64,000 nt of DNA from Lepidurus packardi. Lineage: Eukaryota > Arthropoda > Branchiopoda > Notostraca > Triopsidae. This document shows positions 29,546-44,027 of the stretch, in pieces. The first letter of the stretch is position 1. Each line of letters opens with the position of its first letter. Both the position numbers and the translations under genes were made by a program. Location of the stretch: assembly GCA_023053545.1 (NCBI GenBank), contig JAKZAN010000007.1, positions 1,116,001-1,180,000 on the forward strand. Direction: 5' to 3'. Under the pieces are notes generated by a model. It did not search any database and had not been told where the DNA came from. It saw only the letters and a program-made list of their open reading frames with translations.

Positions 29546-32500
29546 ATGTACTCAGTGCCCATGAGCCCCGTACCAATGCATCCAAACCATGGATTGGCCT
29601 ACCAGCAACATGTATATTACCAGCATTCAGCTTTAGTGCCTCCTTGTAAACCTGCGAATGTGCACACGTACGACCAGCAAGTTAATCCGTTCGTCATCCA
29701 ACAGAGATTGCAGTTCGAAGCGTCTTCGCTACTGAATTTTCGTCCTCCTTTAGCTTCAGACAGGTCGCTCTCACAGCAGTTGTATTACAATCCCCATCGT
29801 TCGGCTAACGTTCAACCTCGTTTGTTGGACACTTTTACCATACCGCGTCATCGATCCATATCACGGTTAAGTCATGACCTTCCTTACTCGACTCTTCCTA
29901 GGCAAGAAGCTGAAGCTGCTGCTTTGCGGCAGCAATTGCAGCATTTAGACAAAACTTTGGCGTCCTTGGAGTGTCGTTTGGAAGTGTTAAAGGCAGTCCA
30001 CAATGCTTTACCACCGGAATTTGCGGGTAAGTACACCACGTTTCCTTGAACTTGTCCGCTGTTCCCAGTGTTCACCTTCCATGAGCATGTGGCGCAATTG
30101 CTAACTAATAAATGCGGCTTCCTGTTTTGAAAGCAAGTGTCCACTTCTAATTGAAGAAAATGCATTTTGACGTGTGCGTTAAGTTATCGCAATGCTTACT
30201 TGATAGCTACGCAAGATCTGGAGGAGTCAGAAGAGCCCGATTCATTAGAAGATTCGTCGGTACGTACGACAAGCCAGGTTACGGAGAGCAATCAGAACAA
30301 AGCTCCTTCCAATGTGGGAGATATGATGGCCTTACTGCGGGTTGAGCGCCTAGCGCACCGTTCGACACGTCGCACTTTACTTACTATGAAGAAACAATAC
30401 GAAAGGTTACGCGATGAGCTAGAATGGCGCGATTCTGGGCATGGAGATGAAGATCCTGACCAGGAAGAAGACAACAAATCCAAAGAAAAAACTTGGACGT
30501 TGCAAAGTAATCCCAGGTAATTGTAATTTTTGTTATTTTTGTACCGTTTTTGTTTAGTAGTTTATCGAACGAGTGGCTAACGAAGTGCTGATTTTCCAGT
30601 CACAGATCGCTGGTAAGCGCTACTGGTCGGCTGCATAGAGGCGAGAATAATAGCTTCACGTCGTTGGAATCGTTTGCGAGTCAAATACCAAACCATGGCT
30701 TGTCGGATGAGTTGGATGTAAAAGAGCGTGCCATATCTAAACTGCGTCTGCGGGTCTCGGAATTGGAGAAGGCACGAGCAAATAAAATCCCATTGGATAC
30801 TTTAGAGGAGATTGCTAATCTACAGAATTACGTGGTAATGTTCTTGTATACCTGTGACTAAACACAATGATAGTAATTTTGCAACTATACATAAAACAAC
30901 TAGAGTCAATTGGAAAAGGATAAAGAAGACTTAAAAGTAGAGATTGAGACGATTCGGTTGAAATATGAGAACTTGGCAAGCTCTCCTGCTCTTTCCAATT
31001 TGGCCGAAGGCACACGCAATGACCCTATCGGTCGAGAAGCTGATTTATCTAGTCCTGACAATGACCCTGAAGGAATTACGAATGGAGACCACGGAGAACC
31101 TCATGCCGACCATGCCATCCAACGTAAACGGACTTACAAAGTGTCCAATGATTCAGTAGAAATTCGGCAGCTACGTGAACTTCTTAACGAATTGCAGAGC
31201 AAAGAAGTAGAGTATAAAGCACGCGTTAAAAAGCTAGAAGAAACAGTGGAAGAGAAATCCAGCCGACTCCGTGAACTTGAAGATGAAGCACTGGTGAACA
31301 CATTGCGGCGAACATTAGATGAGCGGGAAAAAGCACTCGAAGTCATCGAGCGGTACCTCGTGTTTAAAGACGAAGAATACGCAGCTATCAAACGGGAGTT
31401 AGAGACTTTGCGTGAAAAGAATAACCACCTGAGCAGCGAGTTAGAGGAACGTATTAACAAAGAGCGGGAGCAATTAAAGAGCATAGAAAAACTACAAGCG
31501 ATGGAATTGGATGTTATTCGATTAGAGGAGTTCAATAAGGTATTGTCTGAAGATTGTAATCGTGAACGCGTCCAAAGGAAGAAATATTTTAACACGATCG
31601 AAGAGCTGAAGGGCAAAATCCGAGTTTTCTGCCGCGTACGACCACTAACCGCCTCGGAAAAGCAACACAGTGGTGAGCGAACTGTTGCTGCGGTGGTGGA
31701 TCCGTATACTGTCAACGTTGCCACTGCTCGCGGAGGTCGTGAGTTTCAGTTTGATCGCGTTTTCTTGCCCGAAGAATCGCAAGAAACTGTCTTTCAGGAC
31801 ACGCATGTAAGTTTCAGCCTCTCATAGGATGTTTTCAATTTTACCATTTAGATTCATTCCTGCTTGCTCTTTCCAGAACTTGATCCAATCAGCTTTTGAT
31901 GGTTACAATGTGTGTATTTGCGCTTACGGTCAAACGGGCAGCGGGAAGACGTTTACGATTGTGGGCGACGAAACACAGCCTGGTCTAGCTCCTCGTGCCT
32001 TCCACAGGATTTTCCAGTTAGCGCATGAATATAGTGCGCAGTTCAGCGTTAGCGTTTCCATGTACATGCTGGAGTTGTATAACGACAAACTGATAGATTT
32101 GCTGCGACCATCACCAACGGCTGAAGAGGTTGTTAAGTTTACCAAAAAGTCGTGTTATGATAAAGTTTATGATCACAGAACGACCGTCTGGATATAAAGA
32201 AAGACAAAAAGGGGATCGTGTGGGTGCAAGGATCGACTGTGACGTCGGTTTTGGATGCCTCGGCTTTAATGGCCCATTTTAAGAGAGGGTTAGTCTCTCG
32301 ACACACAGCGGCAACGAAGATGAATGACCGTAGCTCGAGGTCGCATTTAGTCGTTGGAATTAATGTGGAATGCACAAGTCGGCTCCATGGCACAGCCATC
32401 AAAGGCAAAGTACGTATTCACCTTAGTTTTTGTGTCCGTCATGATAACTGTTTACTGCTAATTAGGTCAGTTTGCTAGATTTAGCTGGCAGCGAACGCAT

Positions 32501-33071
32501 TGCAAAATCTGGAGCAACTAGTGATCAAGTTCGGGAAGCGAGCTCCATTAACAAGTCCTTATCGACGCTTGGGGACGTCATTTCCGCATTAGCTAGCAAT
32601 CAATCCTTCGTTCCTTACCGGTATAATCTTGTCTGACTTTTTCGCCGAATGGAGTTCTGGACTTACAAACTTTTACTTGTCGTGTAGGAATAGCAAGTTG
32701 ACTATGTTGATGCAAGATAGCCTCGGTGGAAACGCAAAAACTTTAATGTTTGTGAATATATCTTCGTCACATTTTAATTTGGATGAAACTCTTGTCTCAC
32801 TTACGTGAGTTGATTTTTCGATAGGTTTAAAAAAGATCATGTTACAGTTAACCATGTTACATGTTATTTGCAGATATGCTTCTCGTGTCAAGCAAATCAC
32901 GAACATTGCCTCTCGCAATACTGAAAGCAAGGAAATCGCTCGCCTGAAAGCGGTGAGTTGAAAACAAACAAACGGCAACAGTTTTCTATAAGGTTAAGTA
33001 AGGTATTTTTATTGTTACAGGTCATTGCCAAATTACGAAGAGGGGAAGACGATGGGGAGGAATCATCTTAA
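29546..33071 (+). CDS. C-terminal motor kinesin (kinesin-14, KCBP/kinesin-C-like)
   Basis: Exons: 29546-30026, 30207-30516, 30600-30834, 30904-31806, 31877-32131, 32179-32409, 32466-32620, 32688-32804, 32874-32952 and 33021-33071, giving 938 residues from this ATG. A Tyr/Pro/His-rich head is followed by a long coiled coil and a motor starting at about residue 579 ([16 protein letters not shown]). Motor motifs are GQTGSGKT (661-668), [15 protein letters not shown] and [20 protein letters not shown]. The motor lies at the C-terminus, so minus-end-directed movement on microtubules is expected. The [24 protein letters not shown] junction and LDIKKDKKG loop resemble the KCBP/kinesin-C subgroup, although the MyTH4-FERM tail of plant KCBP is absent. 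A short helix ([18 protein letters not shown]) and acidic end follow the motor. The donor after 32131 is a choice between GTTAAG and GTTGTT three bases apart. Confidence 0.92.
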
Positions 33072-34096
33072 AAAATGCACCATACTAGCATAAACAATTT
33101 CCAAAGATATCGTGTACTCCCCTGGTCACCTTTGCATAAGTTTACACCACAATAACCTAAACGGGGGAGAAAACTAATGGGGGAGAAAAAACAAAAACTG
33201 GGCAGTCAATTTTGGATTTGCACATATCATGCTATTTTGTGTATCTTTATTTTTTTGCTGGATGTGAGGGAAGCATTTAAGAGCCATGAGTTATTTTATG
33301 TTTTGAAAAAATAGCATCGAAAAATACTTCAAGCCCTGTTAATCCCAACTGCACACTTTTACAAAACTGTGTGAAAAAGGGTTCCAGTAAGTGGGGGGAA
33401 GGGGTCTCGGACAATACATTTTTTTACCGAAAGAAGATAAAATCTCATACCGGAAAAGCCACTTGCACTCAGGGTTCGCAATATGGACAGGAAAACCACG
33501 TATTAGTAGACTACTGAAGGATTTGGGTTGCTTTTCCGGAATGGTATTTAGGAGACAACGTTCACTGAGATCACACACTACTTAGAAAATGCAAAAAATA
33601 ATTTAGCTAAATTCCTTGAAAATAAACGCAGCCCCATGAACGGTATACGCTGAAGGCGCGGTGTAAGAAAAAGAATTTGCGATTGTTCTTTATGCTGTTA
33701 CTCTTCACGCGATTTGTTCTTTAGATCTTTCGAATAGAAATTTTGATAGAAGACATTGAAAAAGGCCTATAATCTGTGAGATTTTGCGATGGTGTATTTA
33801 TACCACAACAATGGAGTTTGCCCTAGTTGTTGATTGATGAAAGCCAGAACCACTACAACCAATTGCTTTGAGTAACTTAAAACAACTCACTCTTTCGGGA
33901 AAGAAATCCAGCCTTGGTGATGATTAGTTTTGTTTTTCCGCAATGACAAAATACCGTTCTAAAGAAGCTTCTCTGTCACAGAATTTTTCCCAGAGCTTTC
34001 CGTTTGTGACTCGCTTACGCTCATAGTTCCACTCACGCTGCTATTTTCAGGTGACAACGGGGCCCTACTGGACTGGGTAAGGCCTGGGTGTCTTTG
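33072..34096. other. Convergent 3' flanks of the kinesin and ABHD17 genes
   Basis: No coding region is seen. AATAAA at 33621-33626 is a candidate polyadenylation signal for the kinesin transcript, implying a 3' UTR of about 560 bases. Confidence 0.45.
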
Positions 34097-35129
34097 TCAA
34101 TTAGCGAGTTCTACTGTAACGAACTGTTTCAATCTCTCTAGGTATTGACTGTACAATTCCACATCATTGTGACCGGCGCCCTAGAAATAGAGAATGTAGT
34201 TTGGTTTTCCTGAAGCTCAACCACAAATAAACGTTACTTCAACCCACAATGGCTCGACAGCTTTTGGGCACTTGTCATGAATCGCCATACCGTGAGAAAA
34301 ATCTATGATTTCATCCTCAGTACCGTGAATCACCAGTACGGGTGAATTCACTTTGGAAACCTTATCAATGCTAGGAAGATAAGAATAATAATTAGATACA
34401 ATTTATAAAGAGAAGACAAGGGAAAATACCTCGGAAAGGCATCAAAACACCAAGTCCGGCTAGTTTTGGGAAAAGCTACTCGCATACCAGACATTAAAGG
34501 TGAGTGCAAAATGACGGCTCCAACTTCATAGCGTGAGGCTAAATCGACAGTGGGCACAGTTCCAATACTTTGACCATAAAGGATAACATTTTCTGGCGAT
34601 ACTCCGTATCTTGTCCTCAGCGTGTGCCAAACCGCGTCAATATCAGCGTATAAATTCTTTTCAGAGGGTCTGCCTGTGCTAACCCCATAACCTGAGTAAT
34701 CGTAACTACGAAATTAAAGAAACACCTGTTAAAGTTAAGCACTATGTATAAATAAGATTACCTAAAGATATTACAGTTGATCCGCGAGCCCAGTCCAAGA
34801 TAAAAACTACTCATCTGTCCCAAATCCACGGCGTTTCCATGGGAGAACAGGATAGTATAACGAGCATTAGGGGAACACCTGACAAACATGCAAGCTATTC
34901 TGTTTTGTCTGGCAGTCCTTGTATAGAACACTTCTAAATTCTCCTTCTCTCTCTCCGAGTACTGCCACTCAGCTCGTTCGTGCAAACAAACAGTCAGTTT
35001 GGAACCATTTTCTTCCATGAAAGTATAAGTAGGCTGAGGAGGAAGGAACGCTAATTTGGCTGCAATTCTCGATGGCCAAGGAGGACAGCAGAACAAACAG
35101 CAAAACTCACGCACACTCAGCCCGTTCAT
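34097..35129 (-). CDS. ABHD17: ABHD17-family alpha/beta hydrolase (protein depalmitoylase)
   Basis: Exons on the minus strand: 35129-34762, 34705-34430, 34370-34238 and 34180-34097, giving 286 residues, close to mammalian ABHD17B. The N-terminus [19 protein letters not shown] holds the cysteine cluster that is palmitoylated in the family and anchors it to membranes. [20 protein letters not shown] forms the oxyanion region. The nucleophile elbow is GQSIG (Ser169), the acid lies in HGTEDE, and the histidine in GAGHND. ABHD17 enzymes remove palmitate from Ras- and PSD-95-type substrates at the plasma membrane. All catalytic residues are present. The ATG at 35127-35129 matches the conserved family start exactly, and splice phases agree at every junction. 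Confidence 0.95.
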
Positions 35130-35594
35130 AGCTCCTGAATCTGGCTCCAGTTTGACGGATAGACGGAAAAAGCGAATTTTACAGAGGGTACCTGAATTGA
35201 AAGTATTCTAAACACCAACAAGTAAATACTAAATAGGTTTAACTGGTCACGACAGTTCTCCCTCTTGTTTATATGATTCCAACTCACATACACCCTCCTG
35301 AAATTGTAATGGAATATTTTCCTTCCGAACCTTACATCGATGCCATCTAGGAGAACAAAGCTGAAGGAAACTATAGGAAAAGTTTGACGCCAATTTTAAC
35401 ACCCCTTTCAGGTCCTGAACTTCCCGGGAAAAAGCGTGAAATTTAATGTTTATAATTGTTTGCATCAAGAATAATCTTTGAACTGTAAAGAAGTTCCTGT
35501 TATTAGAAATAAAAAACTTCTTTGAGGTTAAGGAATTGTATTAATTATCCAGAATTACGTTCGAATAAGAGCTTATAAGCCGTAATAGTTAATC
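35130..35594. other. Upstream flank of ABHD17
   Basis: Probable 5' UTR and promoter of ABHD17. A 73-codon minus-strand frame at 35247-35468 has no recognisable features. Confidence 0.35.
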
Positions 35595-35744
35595 CAGCGG
35601 TTCTCAAACTATGCGGCGCAAAAGATTCCTATTATTGCGTTGATGCAGCAATTATAGAGCCCTATGTTCTAAGGGACGCAGCGGCGAACTGGGGGATACT
35701 GTTAGTTCGCAGCGAACGAAAAAGTGTGAGAACCCCCCATCCCG
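35595..35744. mobile_element. hAT-like non-autonomous element, about 150 bp
   Basis: The left end reads CAGCGGTTCTCAAACT, very like the terminal repeats of hAT elements (CAGNGGTTCTCAAAC). Near the right end, AGTGTGAGAACC is the matching inverted segment. The 8-bp flanks AGTTAATC (35587-35594) and AATTAATC (35745-35752) agree at seven of eight positions, as expected for an old hAT target-site duplication. The exact right end is uncertain because the inverted repeat does not run to the tip. It has no coding capacity. Confidence 0.6.
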
Positions 35745-36150
35745 AATTAATCCTTTCTTAAAGCTGTCGTTTCACTATGAATTCATCGCGCAAGTTTTAG
35801 TTTAACTTAAATTAATCCCCTAATAAACTCATACTGCTGTGTTCTATCATGGATTGAACCATTTATGCACTTTCTTCTTTCGCTTATCTACGGAAATAAA
35901 TGAATGTTGGTATAAATTTTCACCATGTATCTTCGGAACTACACGGTTTTATGATACAACTTTGGATGTCTCCTCCAATTAAACAGTTTATACTACTTAA
36001 ACCAGTCTAAATGCACTTGAGCCAGCTGTTAAGGGCTCACTTTCGGTCCAGACTGGTGTTTGCCGCTGTTGCACTCCAACAATAGAGAAGGGAAAAAACC
36101 ACGGAATAAAAATGCGGATCTTCTACTGTTTCTTCCGTATGGTGAACTGT
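35745..36150. other. Intergenic, 3' flank of ATP synthase alpha
   Basis: No coding region. It should contain the 3' UTR of the minus-strand ATP synthase alpha gene; no clear minus-strand AATAAA is seen. Confidence 0.4.
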
Positions 36151-38643
<2,493 letters not shown>

Positions 38644-38943
38644 GTTCACTGCGTCAAGCCGGGCGAGAAGGAGACAGGATCAAGATGGCGACCGGACAGA
38701 CGTCATGTTGCTATCGATACTTATAACGTGGCGCACTATATGAATAACGATACAGGAGCTCGGATTCCTAAAAATAAATGTGAAACTTGGCAAGCTTTCC
38801 TAATTTCTATACATGTATTATTCCCGGATACCCCAAAGAAAAAGAGAGAACTAAGAGTTAAATCTAGGTACCTTGACCAAAAGCCGTAATTTTATACTTG
38901 GGGGAAAATGTGCGAACACACAATAATAAGTATACATCTGTTT
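38644..38943. other. Short intergenic region with the ATP synthase alpha promoter
   Basis: Only 300 bp separate the ATP synthase alpha ATG from the dioxygenase stop. AAGATGGCGAC at 38682-38692, about 40 bp upstream of the ATG and in reverse orientation to the gene, resembles the YY1 motif common near animal mitochondrial and ribosomal gene starts. That assignment is by motif only. Confidence 0.4.
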
Positions 38944-40211
38944 TCAATAAATGTACGTTTCAGACAAACGTTTGTTTAGGTAATCCAGAGCTGTAATTGG
39001 GGGATACTTCCCTGAACGATCTAAAGCCTCTATAACAACTTCGTCGTCAGGATGAATAAAATACACGATAGATTGACGGGCGCATCTTAAACGAGATTCT
39101 TCATCTGGAATTCGAACACGATGCAACTAGAAGTAGACGCGAAAGCAGGCGAATAGGATGATAAACGTATTATACAAAAATTGATACCGTAGCATTATAA
39201 CGTCCTGCAGTCCAAAACTGCACCATATCCGCAACATTAACCAAAATGGTGCCAGGGATTGGTGTAGCTTGGACCCAATTTCCTTCCGCGGACACAACCT
39301 AAACATTTCTCGTGTTTAGTTACAATCAAGTAAACTTTCCAAGAAGCAAATCACTTACTTCTAATCCTCCTATGTTATCCTGGAATAGTAAAGTTATTGT
39401 TCCGTAGTCGCTGTGCTCACCCAATCGACCAACTTGTTGCTTTCGTAATTCATCCGCGCTTCCTTCTAGCGCTGGGTAATACAGGGCTCGAAGCGAAGTA
39501 GCGTTTCCAGCTTTGCCAATCTTGGAATGGGAAGAAATGAGATAGTCACTCTTCAAGTCTGGAAATTTTCCCGTTTTATCTACACAAAGTACAAACCATT
39601 TTACTTTAATAAAAAATTTAAACCTTGTTTCTTACGGAGTGCTATCGTTAACACCCTTAAAAGTCTGAAAGTCAAAGTCTCCAACAGGAGTAGCATTTCT
39701 GCAGTAACCGTGCGGAATCGTGGTATTTCTTCATCAGGAAACAGGCCATCGGCAACTTCAATGTCGTACGCTTCTCGTACTTCCTTACGGTACGAACTAT
39801 TATCATCCAACATCTCTCTGTTGGGTGGAACGTATCCATTGAAGAAGAGTTTCCGATTATATTTAATTTTCACGTCCATGGGAAGAAGGAAAAATTCCTT
39901 CGTCAGCTCAAATAATTCACTAATCTAAAAGAAGAATGACACAGATTTTCAAGCTACGAAAAACGACTTTACGAAATGTCTACTAGATTTTCGGGCACTC
40001 CGTGATTATTTAGATAAACAAAACCAGTCTGAATAAAGGCATCATCTAAGGCGTCAGCAACTCTTTCCATTGCTTCTCGAGGAACTTCCTTGTGCTCTAG
40101 ACCTTTAATAGATTATTGGTCAGTCTTTTCCCATGTTACGCCTTCGTTTTTTTTTCTTAATAAAGGAGAAAACTTACTTATATCTGCGATGTCAATTACA
40201 GAGATCTTCAT
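38944..40211 (-). CDS. 2-oxoglutarate/Fe(II)-dependent dioxygenase, isopenicillin-N-synthase-like
   Basis: Exons on the minus strand: 40211-40178, 40102-39984, 39924-39636, 39579-39359, 39298-39188 and 39126-38944, giving 318 residues. The N-terminal DIOX_N part is MKISVIDIADIS, then TGFVYLNNHGVPENL. The double-stranded beta-helix carries the iron ligands His203 and Asp205 in GEHSDYGTITLLFQD and His260 in TLHRVRIP. The 2-oxoglutarate-binding RxS is Arg275-Gln-Ser277. LFQDNIGGLEV and PGTILVNVADMVQFWT are family hallmarks. Members hydroxylate or desaturate small molecules using O2 and 2-oxoglutarate. The animal members of this branch are poorly characterised, so I give no substrate. All active-site residues are present and all intron phases agree. 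Confidence 0.9.
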
Positions 40212-41492
40212 TGTCACTGTATTTCTTAATAAATAAGTAATACAGTTTCACGAGTTTCACCAGCTACTTGCGGATGCGTTTATTGTCACGAGAAGACTTC
40301 GCCTGTCGTCTTTAACAACACAAAGAAGTATTGTCACGAGAGTGCACATCCCTGAAACATAGGCAACCGCAAGCAAGTGTCGTTGCGATGATGATCCGAA
40401 GGCTAATCTAAAACATTATAGCCTATCTAATCTAAAATAACCATAATTTAGTTAAATTTAAGATAACCAGTAAAACCTAAATTATAACCTATTTTAATTC
40501 ATCCAACGTAGCCCAACTGAAGCTAACCGAATATGCTGGGTCAGGAGCTCCGTCTCCTCGGCAGGAAACTCGTCCGCTACACTTGCTTATAGAAATACTA
40601 GAATGATCTTGCAATTAAATTCTATGGTACTTTTATTTAACTTAAGTATTGTAAAACTACAAGCAATTTTTACGTTGTTTATTGTGTTATGTCTGTATTG
40701 GACTCTCTCGGCAAGAAACGCAGCGGTTGCCTACGTTACCGGCAACTGCACTCTCCCATCAAGAAACGCATTTGTTAGTCCTTCGCTTCCTGTTTCAAAA
40801 GTCAAACAGACAAACGGACAAAAGTCAAACGATTGTCAGTTAACCTTTCCGAAAATGGGCAAAAGACGATAAGGACATTCTCAGAACTGGTGTATGTCAG
40901 GGATCTGCCTCCTTACATATCATTACTAAACAAACTGTTCGGAAAGCTTCTTTGATCAGACACGAATAAGAAAACTTAAACATAACTGCTGCTGCCGCAT
41001 GTTGTCTGTTATAGCATTTTCTCTTCTTCGTTAAACCCGTGAGCATCTTTCTTTTTAAACCTTAGAAATTTGATACACTGTTTAAGCAACAGTGCTAAAC
41101 TAACGTCGTATTCTGTCGTTTAGGTTTAGTCGGACTTCCCGTGGGGTTTAGCTTGCAACTGACTTAAGGTCGGTTCCCACGTCAGTGCACGTAGGCAACA
41201 TGCGTGGTTTTAATTAGTTAGCGGTAAACCTAGGATATACTAAAAAAAAGCAATGATGGCACACTAAGATGTATTCAACCAGTTACATCAAGTATATATA
41301 TTCACGTAACAGGTAGTATTCTTTGTAATTGAACACCTAATTCATTGTATACACGAAAAAAACTTCTTAAGATCGCATAGGTTAGACATTTAGGATATTT
41401 ACCGTAAAGTGATGGACTAGAGTCTTTTTACTAGCAAGAAGTTAAAATTTATCGTGCAATCGTCTTTCACTTGCAGATAAAATAAGCGAAAT
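40212..41492. other. Intergenic region upstream of the dioxygenase
   Basis: It contains AT-rich simple sequence near 40.40-40.50 kb with repeated TAATCTAAAA/TATAACCTA words, and a 90-codon plus-strand frame at 40603-40872 with no known features. No gene is called. Confidence 0.4.
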
Positions 41493-44027
41493 TTACTCAA
41501 TGTTTTGTTTCTTTAAAGCGGACTGAATATGAGCTATGTCGCAATACACTTGACGCACTGCGTTAGCTAGACTCTTCGTGGAATCTAAAACTTCTACAGA
41601 TTGAGTGAACGGGTCATAGCGTACTTCGTACGAACGTGTGATACTTTCCTTTAACCAGCGCCTGTAAAAGTACAAATTAAAGTCGTTATTGTGAACATCT
41701 TGAATGAAAAATTACCTAAACTTGGTTTGAACTTCTTCCAAGCTATCTGCAATAAAGTATACATCTTGATAGTCCTGGTCTTGATATGGCTGGACTGCAC
41801 AAATGGCAGGATCGAATGGAAGCAGTTGAGGCTTATCAGATAAAGCGTGAAGTAGTTCTCCGTAGCTGGACAATAATCCAGCTCCGTATGCTTTCGTTAC
41901 ACCGTTTTCCTTCACAAGTCCAAATTCTATGGAAAACCAATACATCTGCACAAACCAAAATCCAGTTTTGTGTCTTTAAAAAGTAGCAATTATGTAAAAA
42001 TACTATTACTGTAGCAAACTTTTCAATGTCTTCGTCAGATGCGCCCAAAGACGCCAGCCCGAGTTCTTGAGAAAATAGGGCAAAATCTGGGTTTGCCAAC
42101 ATGGGAATATGGCCAATTAACTCGTGAATGCAATCCCTATAGATTAATAGTTAGAAGACGCGTTTAAATTAAAAGTATTTTGCGTACGGTTCGGGTGAAT
42201 GGTTTGGCGAGGAAGCATGTCGAATATACTGGGTAGACTGAAATACCCTAAAAGCTAAACTTGCCAAGAAATCGCGCGCAGATAGTAAACCAGCCGCAGG
42301 CCTAACCGAAAAGCCAGTTTTCCCTGAAATAATTACGGATTAAATATAACCTGATAGTTTGAAAGACAATTTATGAAAGGACAAAGTTCCGTAGATGATT
42401 ACGTCTGAGAAAATTTGATATGTCTTCGAGCTGGGGTATGTTATCAGCTCGATAGCCGCACTCCTTTTGCAGGAGCTCAAAAATGGTTCGATATTGTTGG
42501 CAAGCATGAGTGGGGATAAGAGATACGACTTGCCCGAACACAATGCCCCATGTTTTCAGTTCTTCTGGTGTGTATTGTATCCGAGGAACGGGTTCGCCAC
42601 TGGATGGGAAATCACGCAAATCAAATCAAGAGCTCATTCACGAGGCACTTTTCTTTCTGCGTATAAAGATAACTTACTGCTTATAGCTAAATGCAATGTC
42701 GGATATTTCTTTGCGGCGGGCCCTGTACATCTTGTCGGTGAAACCCGGGTGCCCATGGTCTAAATCAGGCTCAAATTTGGTCATTAAATGATTGCATAGG
42801 TCCAGTTCACTAACGTGACTGGGATACCAATTTTCTGTCCATAGTCAAAAGGAAACAAAATCTGTTACGTCCACACTTACGTCAAGTGAATTGTCAGGTT
42901 CACTATATACCTTTCAAGCCAAGTGGCTGTTCAGAAAGAATGGAGACGTTCACTACGTGGGCGTTCTGTCTGACGGTTTTTAAAAGCAAAATCAAGTTTT
43001 CGCGATCAATTTCCAATTTCAACAAAACATCGTATTGCAGACTTTCGCCTTTAGCGGGACGTGATTCAACATGTGTTATAACTCCCTTGAAAATCTACAG
43101 CCGCAGTATATCAATAAATCAACTACCTTACAAAGAAAAGAAAAAATACCTTGGCAGATTCCAAAACTCGAGACAGCGTGTAGATCCCGTCGCTCAAACT
43201 AATTAATAAGCTCAGTTTCTCCTGCACTTTGGCCAATTCCGGTGCTTCCTCCATTTCAGCTTTCAGGAGCAGTTCGTCATCGCCCAAATCCTCATCTTAA
43301 CCCAAAAGCGGCTCGATTGAAACAACATTTTCATTAAGAAGGGTTGAAAATATTCACTGATAGATTTCCGGGCTTCCTCTATCCATGACTGTTTTGATAT
43401 CTTATGCACCAAGGTTTCAAATTTTGCGTCGTCCACAATCGACCGGCGTCGTGCAGAATAGCCATTCTTTTGTGCGTAATTTTAACAGCCAGAAACAGAA
43501 AAAGAAAACAATGAATAAGTGAATTCTCCTTAAATAAAACCGTACTAGACCATAACTAATTAGCAATGAAGCAAAGTCCTGAACCCCAGCAACATCCAAG
43601 ATCCTAATAATTAGTCGGCATGTCACCAATTTAGCTAAGCAGCTCACCAGTTTCTATCCCTTGGGAACACATGAGCTTTTCCCATAAAAAAAGATCCCCT
43701 GTACCAGATACACCCAAGTCCCTAAGAAAAGACCACTCGCTTTCCTTAATGGTACCGCTTTCTTCTGTTTAATAGAAAAAAGCTCAACCGTTAAAAAGGC
43801 CCTTTTTCGCGCCTAGTACGACTTCCAGAAGGCTAGGGATCTTTTTCGATTACCAAGCATATTTCCACATAAAAAGCTTGTCATCACCGGAAAAAACACT
43901 AGGACAGTCACGAAGAAATCACGAAGAAAACACTAGGACAGTCACTTACCTCGATGCTGTATGATTTATTAATCAAAGCTCGCTCGCGTCCTTTGAAACT
44001 AGCAGATTGAACAACCAGATTTGCCAT
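41493..44027 (-). CDS. TH: Tyrosine 3-monooxygenase (tyrosine hydroxylase)
   Basis: Exons on the minus strand: 44027-43950, 43466-43358, 43295-43150, 43094-42911, 42834-42678, 42599-42403, 42323-42188, 42136-42010, 41945-41716 and 41661-41493, giving 510 residues. The head resembles insect pale: [20 protein letters not shown], where RRRSIV is a likely PKA phosphorylation site. An ACT-type regulatory domain (about 112-170) precedes the catalytic domain. The iron ligands are His340 and His345 (in IHELIGHIP) and Glu385 (WFSIEFG), with the family's exact 5- and 40-residue spacing. [15 protein letters not shown] is a tyrosine hydroxylase signature that differs from phenylalanine hydroxylase. A C-terminal tetramerisation helix closes the protein. 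The enzyme makes L-DOPA with tetrahydrobiopterin and O2, feeding dopamine synthesis and cuticle tanning. Confidence 0.96.
43894..43945. repeat. Direct duplication in tyrosine hydroxylase intron 1
   Basis: AAACACTAGGACAGTCAC occurs at 43894-43911 and again at 43928-43945, offset by 34 bp. The second copy ends four bases before the exon 1 boundary and runs into the splice donor. Confidence 0.8.
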
